Positions 41,524-50,108 of a stretch of 64,000 nucleotides of DNA are shown here, in pieces. The notes under the pieces are model-generated. The model was given only the letters and a program-made list of their open reading frames with translations, did no database searches and was not told where the DNA came from. The stretch is from Superficieibacter sp. HKU1 (GTDB lineage: Bacteria > Pseudomonadota > Gammaproteobacteria > Enterobacterales > Enterobacteriaceae). The stretch lies in assembly GCF_029319185.1 (NCBI RefSeq), contig NZ_CP119754.1, forward strand, positions 1,364,001 through 1,428,000. The letters run 5' to 3'. The position numbers and the translations under genes are program-made. Each line of letters begins with the position of its first letter. Position 1 is the stretch's first letter.

Positions 41524-42912
41524 GTGAAAAACGCGTCACTGGCATCCAGACATTCTGCGGATGCATCTTCAGAAAATAATCCAGCGTTACACCGGGGTTT
41601 ACAAAACCGACATATTCAATTGATTGCGCTGGGCGGCGCGATCGGCACCGGGTTGTTCCTCGGCATTGGCCCGGCGATCCAGATGGCAGGCCCGGCGGTA
41701 GTGCTGGGATACGCTCTCGCCGGGATCATTGCTTTTCTCATCATGCGCCAGCTTGGCGAGATGGTGGTGGAAGAACCGGTTTCCGGCTCCTTTGCCCATT
41801 TTGCTTACAAATACTGGGGACCGTTCGCGGGCTTCCTCTCCGGCTGGAACTACTGGGTTATGTTCGTGCTGGTCGGCATGGCGGAACTCACCGCGGCCGG
41901 CATCTACATGCAGTACTGGCTCCCGGATGTCCCGACCTGGATTTGGGCGGCGGCGTTCTTCATTGTGATCAATGCGATTAACCTGGTTAACGTACGTCTT
42001 TATGGCGAAACCGAGTTCTGGTTTGCGCTGATCAAAGTGCTCGCCATTGTTGGCATGATTGGTTTCGGCATCTGGATGCTGGTTTCCGGCCATGGCGGCG
42101 AGCGTGCGACGCTGAGCAACCTGTGGGTCCACGGCGGCTTTCTGGCGACCGGCTGGCACGGGCTGATCCTGTCGCTGGCGGTGATCATGTTCTCCTTCGG
42201 CGGCCTGGAACTGATCGGGATTACGGCTGCGGAAGCGCGCGATCCGGAAAAATCGATTCCCAAAGCGGTCAATCAGGTGGTTTATCGCATTCTGCTTTTC
42301 TATATCGGCTCGCTGGTGGTTCTGCTGGCGCTCTATCCGTGGATGGATATCAAATCTGACAGCAGCCCGTTTGTGATGATTTTTCACAATCTCGACAGCA
42401 ACCTGGTGGCCTCCGCGCTGAACATGGTGATTCTGGTGGCATCGCTGTCGGTCTATAACAGCGGGGTATATTCCAACAGCCGGATGCTGTTTGGCTTGTC
42501 GGTACAGGGCAACGCGCCGAAATTTCTCACCCGCGTCAGCCGTCGCGGCGTGCCCGTTAATTCGCTGCTGCTCTCCGGGGTGATCACCTCGCTGGTCGTG
42601 CTGATCAATTACCTGCTGCCAAAACAAGCCTTTGGCCTGCTGATGGCGCTGGTGGTAGCGACGCTGCTGCTGAACTGGATCATGATTTGCCTGGCGCACC
42701 TTAAATTCCGTGCGGCGATGCGTCGTAAAGGACGCCTGCCGAAATTTAAAGCGCTGCTGTCGCCTGCCAGCAATTACATCTGCATTGCCTTTCTGCTGAT
42801 GATCCTGGGGCTGATGTGCACCATGGACGAGATGCGCCTGTCGGCAATTTTGCTGCCGATGTGGGTCCTGTTCCTGTTTATCGCCTTCAGATGTCTGCGT
42901 CGTAAAGCATAA
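41524..42912 (+). CDS. pheP: Phenylalanine-specific permease
   Basis: 462 residues, 12 membrane helices, nearly the same as E. coli PheP along its length (HRGLQNRHIQLIALGGAIGT, GEMVVEEPVSGSFAHFAYKY, GITAAEARDPEKSIPKAVNQ). A proton-driven importer for phenylalanine in the inner membrane. GTG start, as in E. coli. Single gene. Confidence 0.95.
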   Translation: MKNASLASRHSADASSENNPALHRGLQNRHIQLIALGGAIGTGLFLGIGPAIQMAGPAVVLGYALAGIIAFLIMRQLGEMVVEEPVSGSFAHFAYKYWGPFAGFLSGWNYWVMFVLVGMAELTAAGIYMQYWLPDVPTWIWAAAFFIVINAINLVNVRLYGETEFWFALIKVLAIVGMIGFGIWMLVSGHGGERATLSNLWVHGGFLATGWHGLILSLAVIMFSFGGLELIGITAAEARDPEKSIPKAVNQVVYRILLFYIGSLVVLLALYPWMDIKSDSSPFVMIFHNLDSNLVASALNMVILVASLSVYNSGVYSNSRMLFGLSVQGNAPKFLTRVSRRGVPVNSLLLSGVITSLVVLINYLLPKQAFGLLMALVVATLLLNWIMICLAHLKFRAAMRRKGRLPKFKALLSPASNYICIAFLLMILGLMCTMDEMRLSAILLPMWVLFLFIAFRCLRRKA

Positions 42913-43068
42913 CCTTTCATTGCACCGGGCCTGCGGGATAGCGCAGGCTCTGCCCGGAACGATCTCCCTGAACCCTGAGTTACACGCCTGAACGGTCGGC
43001 GGATCGCGGCTGATTTTTTGTTCGTGATCGTTCTCCCACTTTCATTACAAGACGCTCGATCTTTATTT

Positions 43069-43112
43069 GTAATCGATTACTTTCAGATTAAACGTGTTTT
43101 GTAATCGATTAC
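43069..43112. promoter_or_regulatory. Twin operators GTAATCGATTAC
   Basis: The 12-bp perfect palindrome GTAATCGATTAC occurs at 43069-43080 and again at 43101-43112, centres 32 bp (three helical turns) apart. They lie directly before the transporter gene. Same-face spacing suits a LacI-family dimer pair; the regulator at 46638 is the obvious candidate. Confidence 0.78.
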
Positions 43113-43132
43113 TTTTAAGGGTGGAGCGAAAA

Positions 43133-44374
43133 ATGGTATCTACAACTGAAACCACCGGCAGAGGAGGCGTCCGGCACCGCCTGCTGGTGCCGCGTCTGTC
43201 GTTAATGATGTTCTTACAGTTCTTCATCTGGGGCAGCTGGTCGGTGACGCTTGGGCTGGTGATGACGCAGCACAACATGTCGCTGCTGATTGGCGATGCG
43301 TTCTCCGCCGGGCCGATCGCCTCTATTCTCTCGCCGTTCGTGCTGGGGATGCTGGTGGATCGCTTTTTCGCCTCGCAAAAGGTGATGGCAGTCATGCATC
43401 TGCTCGGTGCGATCATCCTGTGGTTTGTGCCGCAGGCGCTGGTGGCGCAGAACGGCGCGCTGCTGATCGGCCTGCTGTTTGGCTATACGCTGTGTTATAT
43501 GCCGACGCTGGCGCTGACCAATAACATCGCCTTTCACAGCCTGGCGAACATCGATAAAACCTTCCCGGTGGTGCGCGTCTTCGGCACTATCGGCTGGATT
43601 GTGGCGGGGATCTTTATTGGCGTGACCGGCATTTCCGATACTACCGGCATCTTTACTCTCGCGGCGATCTGCTCGGTGGCGCTGGCGCTCTATAGCCTGA
43701 CGCTGCCACACACGCCAGCGCCCGCGAAAGGGCTGCCGATCCAGGTGCGCGATCTGTTCTGCGCCGACGCCTTCGCGCTGTTGAAAACGCGCCACTTCTT
43801 TATCTTCTCGCTGTGCGCCACGCTGATTTCGGTGCCGCTGGGCACTTACTACGCGTACACCGCGTCGTACCTGTCAGACGCAGGCGTCGGCGATGTCAGC
43901 ACCGCCATGTCCTTCGGCCAGATGTCGGAAATCGTCTTCATGCTGGTTATCCCGCTGCTGTTCCGTCGCCTCGGCGTCAAATACATGCTGCTGATCGGCA
44001 TGCTCGCCTGGTTCGTGCGTTACGCGCTGTTTGCGCTCGGAGTGAATGAAGAAGCGCGGGCGCTGCTGTATCTCGGCATTTTGCTGCACGGCGTTTGCTA
44101 CGATTTCTTCTTTGTGGTCGGCTTTATCTATACCGACCGCGTGGCGGGGGAGAAGGTCAAGGGCCAGGCGCAAAGCATGATCGTCATGTTTACTTACGGC
44201 ATCGGGATGCTGCTGGGCTCGCAGATCTCCGGCGCGCTGTATAACCGTCTGGTGGCCGGACAAACCGTGCCGCAGGCGTGGGTGACCTTCTGGTGGATCC
44301 CGGCTATTGCCGCCGCCGTGATTGCACTTATTTTCCTTTTCTCTTTCCACTATAACGAGAAAGAGCCTGCGTAA
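43133..44374 (+). CDS. MFS permease, nucleoside:H+ symporter (NupG/XapB) family
   Basis: 413 residues, 12 membrane helices. Start MVSTTETTG; the N-terminal RLSLMMFLQFFIWGSWSVTLG and NNIAFHSL-type motifs are those of the NupG family. Members import nucleosides or sugar-like compounds. Here it begins an operon with a sugar epimerase and an oxidoreductase, so the substrate is more likely a sugar derivative. Expression should be set by the twin operators just upstream. The in-frame codons before this ATG lie in the operator. Confidence 0.88.
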   Translation: MVSTTETTGRGGVRHRLLVPRLSLMMFLQFFIWGSWSVTLGLVMTQHNMSLLIGDAFSAGPIASILSPFVLGMLVDRFFASQKVMAVMHLLGAIILWFVPQALVAQNGALLIGLLFGYTLCYMPTLALTNNIAFHSLANIDKTFPVVRVFGTIGWIVAGIFIGVTGISDTTGIFTLAAICSVALALYSLTLPHTPAPAKGLPIQVRDLFCADAFALLKTRHFFIFSLCATLISVPLGTYYAYTASYLSDAGVGDVSTAMSFGQMSEIVFMLVIPLLFRRLGVKYMLLIGMLAWFVRYALFALGVNEEARALLYLGILLHGVCYDFFFVVGFIYTDRVAGEKVKGQAQSMIVMFTYGIGMLLGSQISGALYNRLVAGQTVPQAWVTFWWIPAIAAAVIALIFLFSFHYNEKEPA

Positions 44375-44388
44375 TTCTGGAGGTGTTT

Positions 44389-45417
44389 ATGAGAACCATT
44401 AAGGGACCGGGACTTTTTTTAACGCAGTTTCTCGGTGACCAGCCGCCGTTTAATACCCTCGAGGGGCTGGCAGAGTGGGCGGCAGATCTGGGCTATAAGG
44501 CGCTACAGATCCCCTGCCATAATAAGGCGGTTTTCGATCTGCAACGGGCGGCAGAAAGCCAGACTTACTGCGACGAGGTTAGCGGTAAACTGGCCGGGTA
44601 CGGGCTGGTAATCAGCGAACTGTCCACCCATCTTGAAGGGCAACTGGTGGCGGTGCATCCGTCCTGTGATGCAGCCTTTGATGGCTTCGCGCCGCCGGAG
44701 GTGCGCGGCAATGCTCAGGCGCGTCAGGCCTGGGCAACCGATATTCTCAAACAGGCTGCGGCAGCATCCGCACGTCTCGGCCTCACGGCCCACGCCACGT
44801 TTTCCGGCGCGCTGGCGTGGCCTTATTTTTACCCGTGGCCGCCGCACAACGCCGCGCTGCTGGAAGAGGCTTTTGATACGCTGGCGCAGCGCTGGCGACC
44901 GATCCTCGACTGTTTTGACCAGCACGGCGTAGACCTGTGCTACGAAATCCATCCGGGTGAAGACCTGCACGATGGCGTGACCTTTGAGCGCTTTCTGGAA
45001 AAGGTCGATAACCACCCGCGCTGCAATATGCTCTACGATCCGAGCCACCTGCTGCTGCAACACATTGACTATCTGACCTGGATCGATATCTACCATTCCC
45101 GCATCAAAGCCTTTCACGTTAAGGATGCCGAGTACCGCCAGAACGGGCGCAGCGGCGTTTACGGCGGTTATCAGCCGTGGCTTGAGCGGGCAGGGCGCTT
45201 CCGCTCACCGGGCGACGGGCAGGTGGATTTCAAAACCATTTTTAGCAAGCTGGCGCAGTATGATTATCCTGGCTGGGCGGTGCTGGAGTGGGAGTGCTGC
45301 CTGAAGGACGGGGAAACGGGGGCGCGCGAAGGCAGCGAGTTTATCCGTCGCCACATCATTCCGGTTTCCGCACATGCCTTTGATGATTTTGCCGCAGGAA
45401 ACGGGGTGCGCAAATGA
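44389..45417 (+). CDS. Sugar-phosphate isomerase/epimerase (AP-endonuclease-2-type TIM barrel)
   Basis: 342 residues. GLFLTQFLGDQPPFNTLEGL and LAEWAADLGYKALQIPCHN open the barrel. Metal ligands are the Glu in CYEIHPGEDLHDG, the Asp/His in MLYDPSHLLLQHID, the His in KAFHVKDAE and the late Glu in AVLEWEC. Relatives include IolE/IolH-like and 3-keto-sugar enzymes. ATG chosen over GTG two codons earlier, with TGGAGG upstream. The next gene starts inside its stop codon. Confidence 0.88.
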   Translation: MRTIKGPGLFLTQFLGDQPPFNTLEGLAEWAADLGYKALQIPCHNKAVFDLQRAAESQTYCDEVSGKLAGYGLVISELSTHLEGQLVAVHPSCDAAFDGFAPPEVRGNAQARQAWATDILKQAAAASARLGLTAHATFSGALAWPYFYPWPPHNAALLEEAFDTLAQRWRPILDCFDQHGVDLCYEIHPGEDLHDGVTFERFLEKVDNHPRCNMLYDPSHLLLQHIDYLTWIDIYHSRIKAFHVKDAEYRQNGRSGVYGGYQPWLERAGRFRSPGDGQVDFKTIFSKLAQYDYPGWAVLEWECCLKDGETGAREGSEFIRRHIIPVSAHAFDDFAAGNGVRK

Positions 45418-46559
45418 TTCAGGTCGGCATTATCGGCAGCGGATTTATCGGTCCGGCGCATCTGGAAGCGCTGCGTCGGCTGGGCGATGTCGAGGTGGTG
45501 GCGCTGTGCGACAGCACGCGTGAGGCCGCAGAAAGCAAAGCGCGGGCGCTGCACGTGCCGCACGCTTACGACAGTGTGGACGCACTGCTGGCGCATCCGG
45601 GGCTGGCGGTGGTGCATAACTGCACGCCTAACCACCTTCACGCGGCGATTAACCGGCAGATCCTGCGGGCGGGGAAACATGTTTTCTCCGAGAAACCGCT
45701 GTGCATGACCAGCGATGAAGCCCGTGAACTGGTACAGCTGGCGGAGCAGGCGGGCGTGGTTCACGGCGTGAGTTTTGTGTATCGCCAGTTCGCGATGGTT
45801 CGGCAGGCGGCCAGCATGCGCCGGGCGGGGAGTGTCGGACGGCTTTTTTCCGCCCACGGCACCTATTTGCAGGACTGGATGCTGCTGGAAACTGACTATA
45901 ACTGGCGGGTGGATGCCGCCCAGGGCGGTGCATCGCGGGCGGTAGCGGATATCGGCTCGCACTGGTGCGATACGGTGCAGTTTGTTACCGGCAAGCGCAT
46001 TGTCGAGGTGATGGCCGACCTGTCGATTGTCTGGCCGACGCGTAAAGCCAGCGTCTCCGGCGCGGCGACCTTCAGCCATGATGACCACGCCCGTTATGTC
46101 GATCGCCCGGTTTCCACCGAGGATATCGGCTCGGTCCTGTTCCGTTTTGAGGACGGCAGCAAAGGCTGTTTTCACGTTTCGCAGGTCAGCGCCGGACGAA
46201 AAAACCGCCTGAGTTTTGAAATCAACGGCAGTGCATGCTCGCTGGCGTGGGATCAGGAAACGCCGCAGCGACTGTGGATCGGCCAGCGCGCGCAGCCCAA
46301 TCAACTGCTCAGCGACGATCCGGGCCTGATGAACGCCGACGTTGCCGCCAGCGCTCATTTTCCCGGCGGTCATATCGAAGGCTGGCCGGACGCCTTTAAA
46401 AACATGCTCGGTCAGTTTTATCAGGCGGTGCGGGAAGGGCGAAAACCGTCACGTTCTGAGTCCTTCGCCTCTTTTTATGACGGCGCAAACGTGATGTATC
46501 TCATTGAGGCGATTGTAAAAAGCCATCAGGAGCAGCGCTGGATACGCGTCGGGGAGTAA
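45414..46559 (+). CDS. Gfo/Idh/MocA-family NAD(P)-dependent oxidoreductase
   Basis: 381 residues. The Rossmann loop is VGIIGSGFIGPAHLEAL; the catalytic-domain marker FSEKPLCMT (Lys of the EKP motif) and the later GGASRAVADIGSHWCDT (Asp/His) are present. Such enzymes oxidise or reduce a sugar or inositol hydroxyl. ATGA overlap with the epimerase gene implies a joint pathway, for example formation and rearrangement of a keto-sugar. Substrate unknown. Confidence 0.9.
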   Translation: MIQVGIIGSGFIGPAHLEALRRLGDVEVVALCDSTREAAESKARALHVPHAYDSVDALLAHPGLAVVHNCTPNHLHAAINRQILRAGKHVFSEKPLCMTSDEARELVQLAEQAGVVHGVSFVYRQFAMVRQAASMRRAGSVGRLFSAHGTYLQDWMLLETDYNWRVDAAQGGASRAVADIGSHWCDTVQFVTGKRIVEVMADLSIVWPTRKASVSGAATFSHDDHARYVDRPVSTEDIGSVLFRFEDGSKGCFHVSQVSAGRKNRLSFEINGSACSLAWDQETPQRLWIGQRAQPNQLLSDDPGLMNADVAASAHFPGGHIEGWPDAFKNMLGQFYQAVREGRKPSRSESFASFYDGANVMYLIEAIVKSHQEQRWIRVGE

Positions 46560-46563
46560 ATCA

Positions 46564-46590
46564 TTGCCCGGTTCGCCGGGCAACGCTTTT
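46564..46590 (+). terminator. Terminator of the sugar operon
   Basis: TTGCCCGG-TTCG-CCGGGCAA, a perfect 8-bp stem with tetraloop, then CGCTTTT. It separates the catabolic genes from the regulator. Confidence 0.85.
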
Positions 46591-46637
46591 GTGATAGCCT
46601 GCAATTCTTAACGCTAACCGCAGGATTTGCCGTCACT

Positions 46638-47618
46638 ATGTCCATTCAAAAAATTGCCCGTCTCGCTGGTGTCTCGGTGGCGACGGTATCGCGCGTGCTC
46701 AATAACAGCGATACCGTCAAAGCGAAAAATCGCGAACGGGTGCTGGCAGCCATTGCGGAAAGTAACTATCAGCCCAATCTGCTGGCCCGGCAATTGCGGA
46801 CCGCGCGCAGTTATATGATCCTGGTCATGGTCTCCAATATTGCCAACCCGTTTTGCGCGGCGGTGGTGAAAGGTATCGAAGAAGAGGCAGAGAAAAACGG
46901 CTACCGCATTCTGCTTTGTAACGCCGGTTCGGACATCGAACGCTCACGTTCCGGCCTGAAGCTGCTGTCAGGCAAAATCGTTGACGGCATTATCACCATG
47001 GATGCTTTTTCTAAGCTGCCGGAACTGTCTATGATGATCGGCGATGCGCCGTGGGTGCAGTGCGCGGAATATGCCGACAGCGGCGCGGTTTCCTGCGTGG
47101 GCATTAACGATGTTGATGCCGCTCAGCATGTGGTTTCCTGGCTGGCGGATAAAGGCCGGCAGCGTATTGCGCTGATTAATCACGATCTCAGCTATAAATA
47201 CGCCCGCCTGCGCGAGCGCGGTTATAAAAGCGTGATCCATACCCGCAGTCTGGCGTTTCAGTCCGTCGAATATGCCAGCGAGCTGAGCGTGGCCGCCGGA
47301 AAAGCCGCTGCCGAAAAACTGCTGGCGGCGGAGCGTCGGCCTGACGCTATTTTCGCCGTTTCCGACACCCTGGCCGCCGGGGCGATCCGCGCGATTGAAC
47401 AGGCCGGGCTGAAGGTGCCGGACGATATTGCCGTGGTTGGTTTCGACGGCACCGAACTGGCGGAGATGATCTCGCCCCGGCTCACCACCGTTGAACAGCC
47501 GTCGCATGAAATGGGTCGTAAGGCCGTCGGGCTGCTGCTCAATAAAATCGACAATCCTGATTCCAGAACCGAGCGGGTGATGATGGCGTGGCATCTGACC
47601 ACCCGCGCCAGCGCCTAG
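46638..47618 (+). CDS. LacI-family transcriptional regulator
   Basis: 326 residues. The headpiece is MSIQKIARLAGVSVATVSRV with hinge LNNSDTVKAKNRERV; a periplasmic-binding-protein-like effector domain follows (ILVMVSNIANPFCAAVVKGI, DAIFAVSDTLAAGAIRAIEQ, VVGFDGTELAEMISPRLTTV). Likely represses the transporter-epimerase-oxidoreductase operon through the GTAATCGATTAC sites. Its stop codon TAG shares the four bases CTAG with the stop of the convergent Slam gene. Confidence 0.93.
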   Translation: MSIQKIARLAGVSVATVSRVLNNSDTVKAKNRERVLAAIAESNYQPNLLARQLRTARSYMILVMVSNIANPFCAAVVKGIEEEAEKNGYRILLCNAGSDIERSRSGLKLLSGKIVDGIITMDAFSKLPELSMMIGDAPWVQCAEYADSGAVSCVGINDVDAAQHVVSWLADKGRQRIALINHDLSYKYARLRERGYKSVIHTRSLAFQSVEYASELSVAAGKAAAEKLLAAERRPDAIFAVSDTLAAGAIRAIEQAGLKVPDDIAVVGFDGTELAEMISPRLTTVEQPSHEMGRKAVGLLLNKIDNPDSRTERVMMAWHLTTRASA

Positions 47619-49033
47619 AAGCGTTTATCCAGCGTCAGGTAGACATTGCGCTGGGTATAATCGTAGAAGTCGATATTACTGTTAACCTTTTTGTAGACGA
47701 AATTCAGCTTTGGCATCACCGACATAAAATGCAGATCGCGATGCCAGAGCGACACCATCGCAATCTGCTCATCATCCTGACGGCGAACGCCAAAAATATC
47801 GTTGTCATCATCGTAATGACGTTTGGCGAGCGCCCCCATCAGGCCAGCCGACATCCCCCACGGCAAATCCGTTTCCAGTCCGCTGCGCAGGCTATAGCGC
47901 TGGTTCGTTTCGCTGGCGGTAGTAGTGTTCTGCCACGCCACATCGCCACCGACGAACACCGACAGCCGCGCGTTAATCACATGCGACAGGGTGGTGGAAA
48001 CGTAGCGGTTATCCCCGGCCAAAAAATCATACTGCGTATTGTCATAATGCAGCTTCTGGTATTCCAGCACCTGACTGACCTGCCACGCCGGAGAGAGTAA
48101 ATAGCTGTACTCCATGCGCATACCCGGCCCGGAGGAGTACGCTTCGGTGCCGTACCAGCGTTTCTCGTAAAAAGGCAGCAGCGAGATTTGCTGACGAAAA
48201 TCCTGCCAGCGATATCCGGCATACAGGCGGCTGGTAATATCGTCGAAGCGATGATTATTCCAGTAGCTTTTGCCCGTTACCGTGCCGAGAAAACGAAGGG
48301 AATGGCGATCGTAAAGATGCACATCTTTTTGCAGTGCGCCGTTAAACCAGAACCCTTCACCACGCTGCGGATAAGCCTCTTTATTACGGATAAACAACTT
48401 ATCGCCAATACGAATATATTTATTGGTCGAGGCGTTATTCACGTTACTGTCGTTGAGATAGCTGAGGCTGAGATTTCCCGTCAGCCGATCCTGTGACTGA
48501 ATGCGCTGAAGGTAGGCGTTAATGCGCTGCGCCACCTCAGGCGGCGGACTGGCGGCTCTCACCCGTTCAAAATGATATTCTGCGGCGTCGAACTGCCGGT
48601 CTTCGTACAGCGCACGGGCGAGGTCGAGGCGCACGGCGGCAAAATCGGGATGCTCACTAAGGATCGCCCGATAGTTTTTAATCGCCTCGCCGTAGTGCCC
48701 TTCACTGCGCGCCACGCCCGCTTTCGCATAGTGAATGAGTACCCTGTCCGGTGCGGGTGAGCGTTCATAGAGGGGCAGAATGCTTTTCACCACCGGCCAG
48801 GCCTCATCGCGCACCGCCTGATCCAGTAACGCTTTTGCCAGTTCCGGCTGCGCGGCAAGCTGCTGGTCTGAGACGTGCAGCATATCGCCGGAAGCCGTTT
48901 CACCCGACGTTTTCGGCGTTAAGCGTTCGAAATGGGGGGCCGCCGGGATCAGGGTATTGTCCGTGGGGGCCGCCGTGGCGACAGCGGGTAAAAAACAGGT
49001 TAATAACAGGGAGCGCAGGCGCAGGGAGGACAT
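47615..49033 (-). CDS. Slam-type surface lipoprotein assembly modulator
   Basis: 472 residues, outer membrane. After a signal peptide (LTCFLPAVATA) comes an N-terminal TPR region (~45-185: VLIHYAKAGVARSEGHYGEA, IKNYRAILSEHPDFAAVRLD, LARALYEDRQFDAAEYHFER). The C-terminal DUF560 barrel ends NVYLTLDKRF. Slams move lipoproteins to the cell surface in Neisseria and other Gram-negatives. The gene upstream encodes a matching lipoprotein, so this is a dedicated pair. Start at MSSLRLR; six codons upstream are also open. Less familiar in enterics. Confidence 0.88.
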   Translation of the reverse strand: MSSLRLRSLLLTCFLPAVATAAPTDNTLIPAAPHFERLTPKTSGETASGDMLHVSDQQLAAQPELAKALLDQAVRDEAWPVVKSILPLYERSPAPDRVLIHYAKAGVARSEGHYGEAIKNYRAILSEHPDFAAVRLDLARALYEDRQFDAAEYHFERVRAASPPPEVAQRINAYLQRIQSQDRLTGNLSLSYLNDSNVNNASTNKYIRIGDKLFIRNKEAYPQRGEGFWFNGALQKDVHLYDRHSLRFLGTVTGKSYWNNHRFDDITSRLYAGYRWQDFRQQISLLPFYEKRWYGTEAYSSGPGMRMEYSYLLSPAWQVSQVLEYQKLHYDNTQYDFLAGDNRYVSTTLSHVINARLSVFVGGDVAWQNTTTASETNQRYSLRSGLETDLPWGMSAGLMGALAKRHYDDDNDIFGVRRQDDEQIAMVSLWHRDLHFMSVMPKLNFVYKKVNSNIDFYDYTQRNVYLTLDKRF

Positions 49034-49059
49034 ACCGCAGGTTACCATCATCAGGAAAA

Positions 49060-49080
49060 CCGGCCAGCGACGCTGGCCGG
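49060..49080 (-). terminator. Hairpin between the surface lipoprotein and Slam genes
   Basis: CCGGCCAGCG and CGCTGGCCGG face each other with one base between them; on the minus strand TTTTCC follows. It is probably a partial terminator that gives more lipoprotein than Slam mRNA. Confidence 0.6.
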
Positions 49081-49087
49081 TAAAATA

Positions 49088-49825
49088 TTATTGTTTTGTT
49101 GCGCCGAACGACGCGCTTTTGCTGGTATCGGCGAACTCCGCGATGCCGCCCAGTTCTTCTGCCGCAGGACCGTTGAAGTGACCGACAAAGGTGCCGTTAT
49201 CGCCGCCGGACTGCGCGTCACCCCTGAAGCCGCCGTCAACAATAGTGCCCTGCATCGCCACCGCTGAACCAAAATCGTCGTTGCCCGTGATGTTACCGTT
49301 GATGGTTTTCGCGGCGAAATCGACGTTGAAGCTGGCGTCGGTGCGCACGCCGTCACGCATGCCGGAACCAACGTACGTCGCGCTGCCCTGCGTCGGTACG
49401 TTGGCCGCTGCGGTGCCTTCCCCGCTGTAGAACACGCCGTGCTCGCCTTTTTCCTGCGACGTCCAGCTACCGAACAGGGTGTAGCTCATTGGGCCGCAGC
49501 ACCAGCTGGTGCTGGAAACCCGGGTGCCGTCGGCTTTGACCAGACCTTCCGTCCAGGTACCGCCAAACGTAATGCCATCACGGCGCATCTGATATTCAAT
49601 GCCGTTCGGCGTGGTGTAGGTGACGCCGGAAACGCTGCCCAGCGTGGCCTTACTTTCAGGTGGCGACTGGGGCTGCTCTGGTGCTGGTGTGGTGCCGGTA
49701 TCCGGCTGAGACGGTGTGCTGGTCTCGGGTGCTGAACCACTATCGTGATGACCGCCACCGCCGCCGCCGCCACAGGCAGTAAGGGCAAGAAGAGAAAGTA
49801 AAATCGCAGGTTTAAGGTGTGCCAT
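49088..49825 (-). CDS. Slam-dependent surface lipoprotein (TbpB-like barrel)
   Basis: 245 residues. A lipobox LLALTAC is followed by seven glycines and a Pro/Ser/Thr-rich stalk, the usual build of a surface-exposed lipoprotein. The C-terminal part is an eight-stranded TbpB-type barrel (NGTFVGHFNGPAAEELGGIA is its hallmark end). It has a paired-Cys CCGPM near the middle. Such proteins bind host or environmental ligands such as iron carriers or haem. It is the first gene of the pair with Slam. Confidence 0.88.
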   Translation of the reverse strand: MAHLKPAILLSLLALTACGGGGGGGHHDSGSAPETSTPSQPDTGTTPAPEQPQSPPESKATLGSVSGVTYTTPNGIEYQMRRDGITFGGTWTEGLVKADGTRVSSTSWCCGPMSYTLFGSWTSQEKGEHGVFYSGEGTAAANVPTQGSATYVGSGMRDGVRTDASFNVDFAAKTINGNITGNDDFGSAVAMQGTIVDGGFRGDAQSGGDNGTFVGHFNGPAAEELGGIAEFADTSKSASFGATKQ

Positions 49826-50062
49826 AGTCAACGTCCTGTTTCAGAGGAAATATGCCAATGAGAGAAATGAAATTTCGGACATATTAAGACATATTTTTTT
49901 ACATAGATTATAAGAATAGTCCTGGATGGAAAACGGCCGGCATAACGACTTAATGGAAATTACATTTTATGTATATTTAATTCATTGAATTTTATGTGTT
50001 TTTATTAATGGTGATTATTCTTCGCTATTTATGCACCCTAATTATTAGTAGGGAAAAATATT

Positions 50063-50092
50063 CCCGGCGGGCATTATTTTTAGCCCGCCGGG
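50063..50092 (-). terminator. Terminator of the MFS efflux gene
   Basis: CCCGGCGGGC-attattttta-GCCCGCCGGG, a perfect 10-bp stem; on the minus strand a T-rich tract follows. Confidence 0.8.
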
Positions 50093-50108
50093 AGAGAATT
50101 TTAACCGT

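Noticed and set aside
41599..42699. Minus-strand open frame of 366 codons over pheP
   Set aside because: Antisense of a near-identical homologue of PheP; translation is Arg/Gln/His-rich and unlike any family.
45264..46373. Minus-strand open frame of 369 codons over the oxidoreductase gene
   Set aside because: The plus-strand gene has the Rossmann and EKP motifs and operon coupling; the minus frame has none.
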